Assembly (NCBI GenBank): GCA_016463385.1 | Contig: JAEMRL010000186.1 | Span: forward strand, 1 to 5,617 | DNA from: Thermoleophilia bacterium | Lineage (GTDB): Bacteria; Actinomycetota; Thermoleophilia; Miltoncostaeales; Miltoncostaeaceae | Direction of reading: 5' to 3' | Length of the DNA: 5,617 nt | Part shown: positions 5,569 to 5,617 of the stretch, one piece after another | Position numbering within the stretch: position 1 is the stretch's first letter | Layout of the letters: every line of letters begins with the position of its first letter | The notes under the pieces: model-generated | What the model saw: only the letters and a program-made list of their open reading frames with translations | Database searches by the model: none | What the model was told of the DNA's origin: nothing | Translations under genes and position numbers: made by a program

Positions 5569-5617
5569 CTAGAGCGCCTCGAGCCCCCTCTTGATGCGGT
5601 CCAGGCCCTCCTCGAGG
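5569..5617 (-). CDS. C-terminal fragment of an unidentified leftward gene
   Basis: The minus-strand frame entering from the right edge ends at TAG (5571-5569) after 15 visible residues, LEEGLDRIKRGLEAL. This amphipathic helical end resembles the C-terminus of class I/II aminotransferases, but 15 residues cannot establish a family. Support for it being a gene end comes from the open frame, codons ending mostly in G or C, and the strong hairpin 9 bp downstream. The gap from here to the MaoC-like start (5464-5568) is 105 bp and holds the hairpin, a possible -10 and the SD. Confidence 0.5.
   Translation of the reverse strand, partial: LEEGLDRIKRGLEAL

Noticed and set aside
1..5617. Mobile elements, CRISPR arrays, tRNA or rRNA genes
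   Set aside because: No transposase or integrase motifs, no regularly spaced repeats, and no tRNA-like cloverleaf or rRNA segment were seen on either strand.

Overview
The window is uniformly GC-rich, with many GTG starts, short intergenic gaps and Shine-Dalgarno (SD) sequences of the GGAG type. It has several CoA-linked lipid catabolism families and no phage, IS, CRISPR, tRNA or rRNA signal. This is chromosomal sequence that best fits an actinobacterium (Actinomycetota, possibly Thermoleophilia-like). That placement rests on composition and gene style, and the genus cannot be told from here.

Layout, left to right. A leftward pair holds a short-chain dehydrogenase/reductase (1136-1897) followed 6 bp later by a GMC-family FAD oxidoreductase that runs off the left edge (1-1129). 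A 96-bp divergent promoter region (1898-1993) separates this pair from a rightward pair: an acyl-CoA dehydrogenase (1994-3136) and, overlapping it by four bases (GTGA), a 466-residue protein of unknown function with faint nitroreductase-like features (3133-4533). Only 4 bp beyond that stop, the leftward genes begin again: a small helix-turn-helix/leucine-zipper regulator (4538-4960) lies downstream of a MaoC-like hydratase (5011-5463). The last 49 bases hold the C-terminal 15 codons of another leftward gene (5569-5617).

The enzymes form a plausible fatty-acyl or related acyl-CoA degradation neighbourhood. The acyl-CoA dehydrogenase would introduce the double bond, the MaoC-like protein would hydrate an enoyl-CoA, and the SDR and GMC enzymes would oxidise or reduce hydroxyl or carbonyl groups. 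No shared substrate can be read from the sequence.

Two points deserve most attention. One is the uncharacterised protein translationally coupled to the acyl-CoA dehydrogenase. The other is a perfect 12-bp inverted repeat that holds the regulator's SD in its 15-nt spacer and overlaps its start codon, which suggests an autoregulatory operator or an RNA switch. A second large imperfect hairpin (5511-5559) is a candidate terminator for the gene at the right edge.
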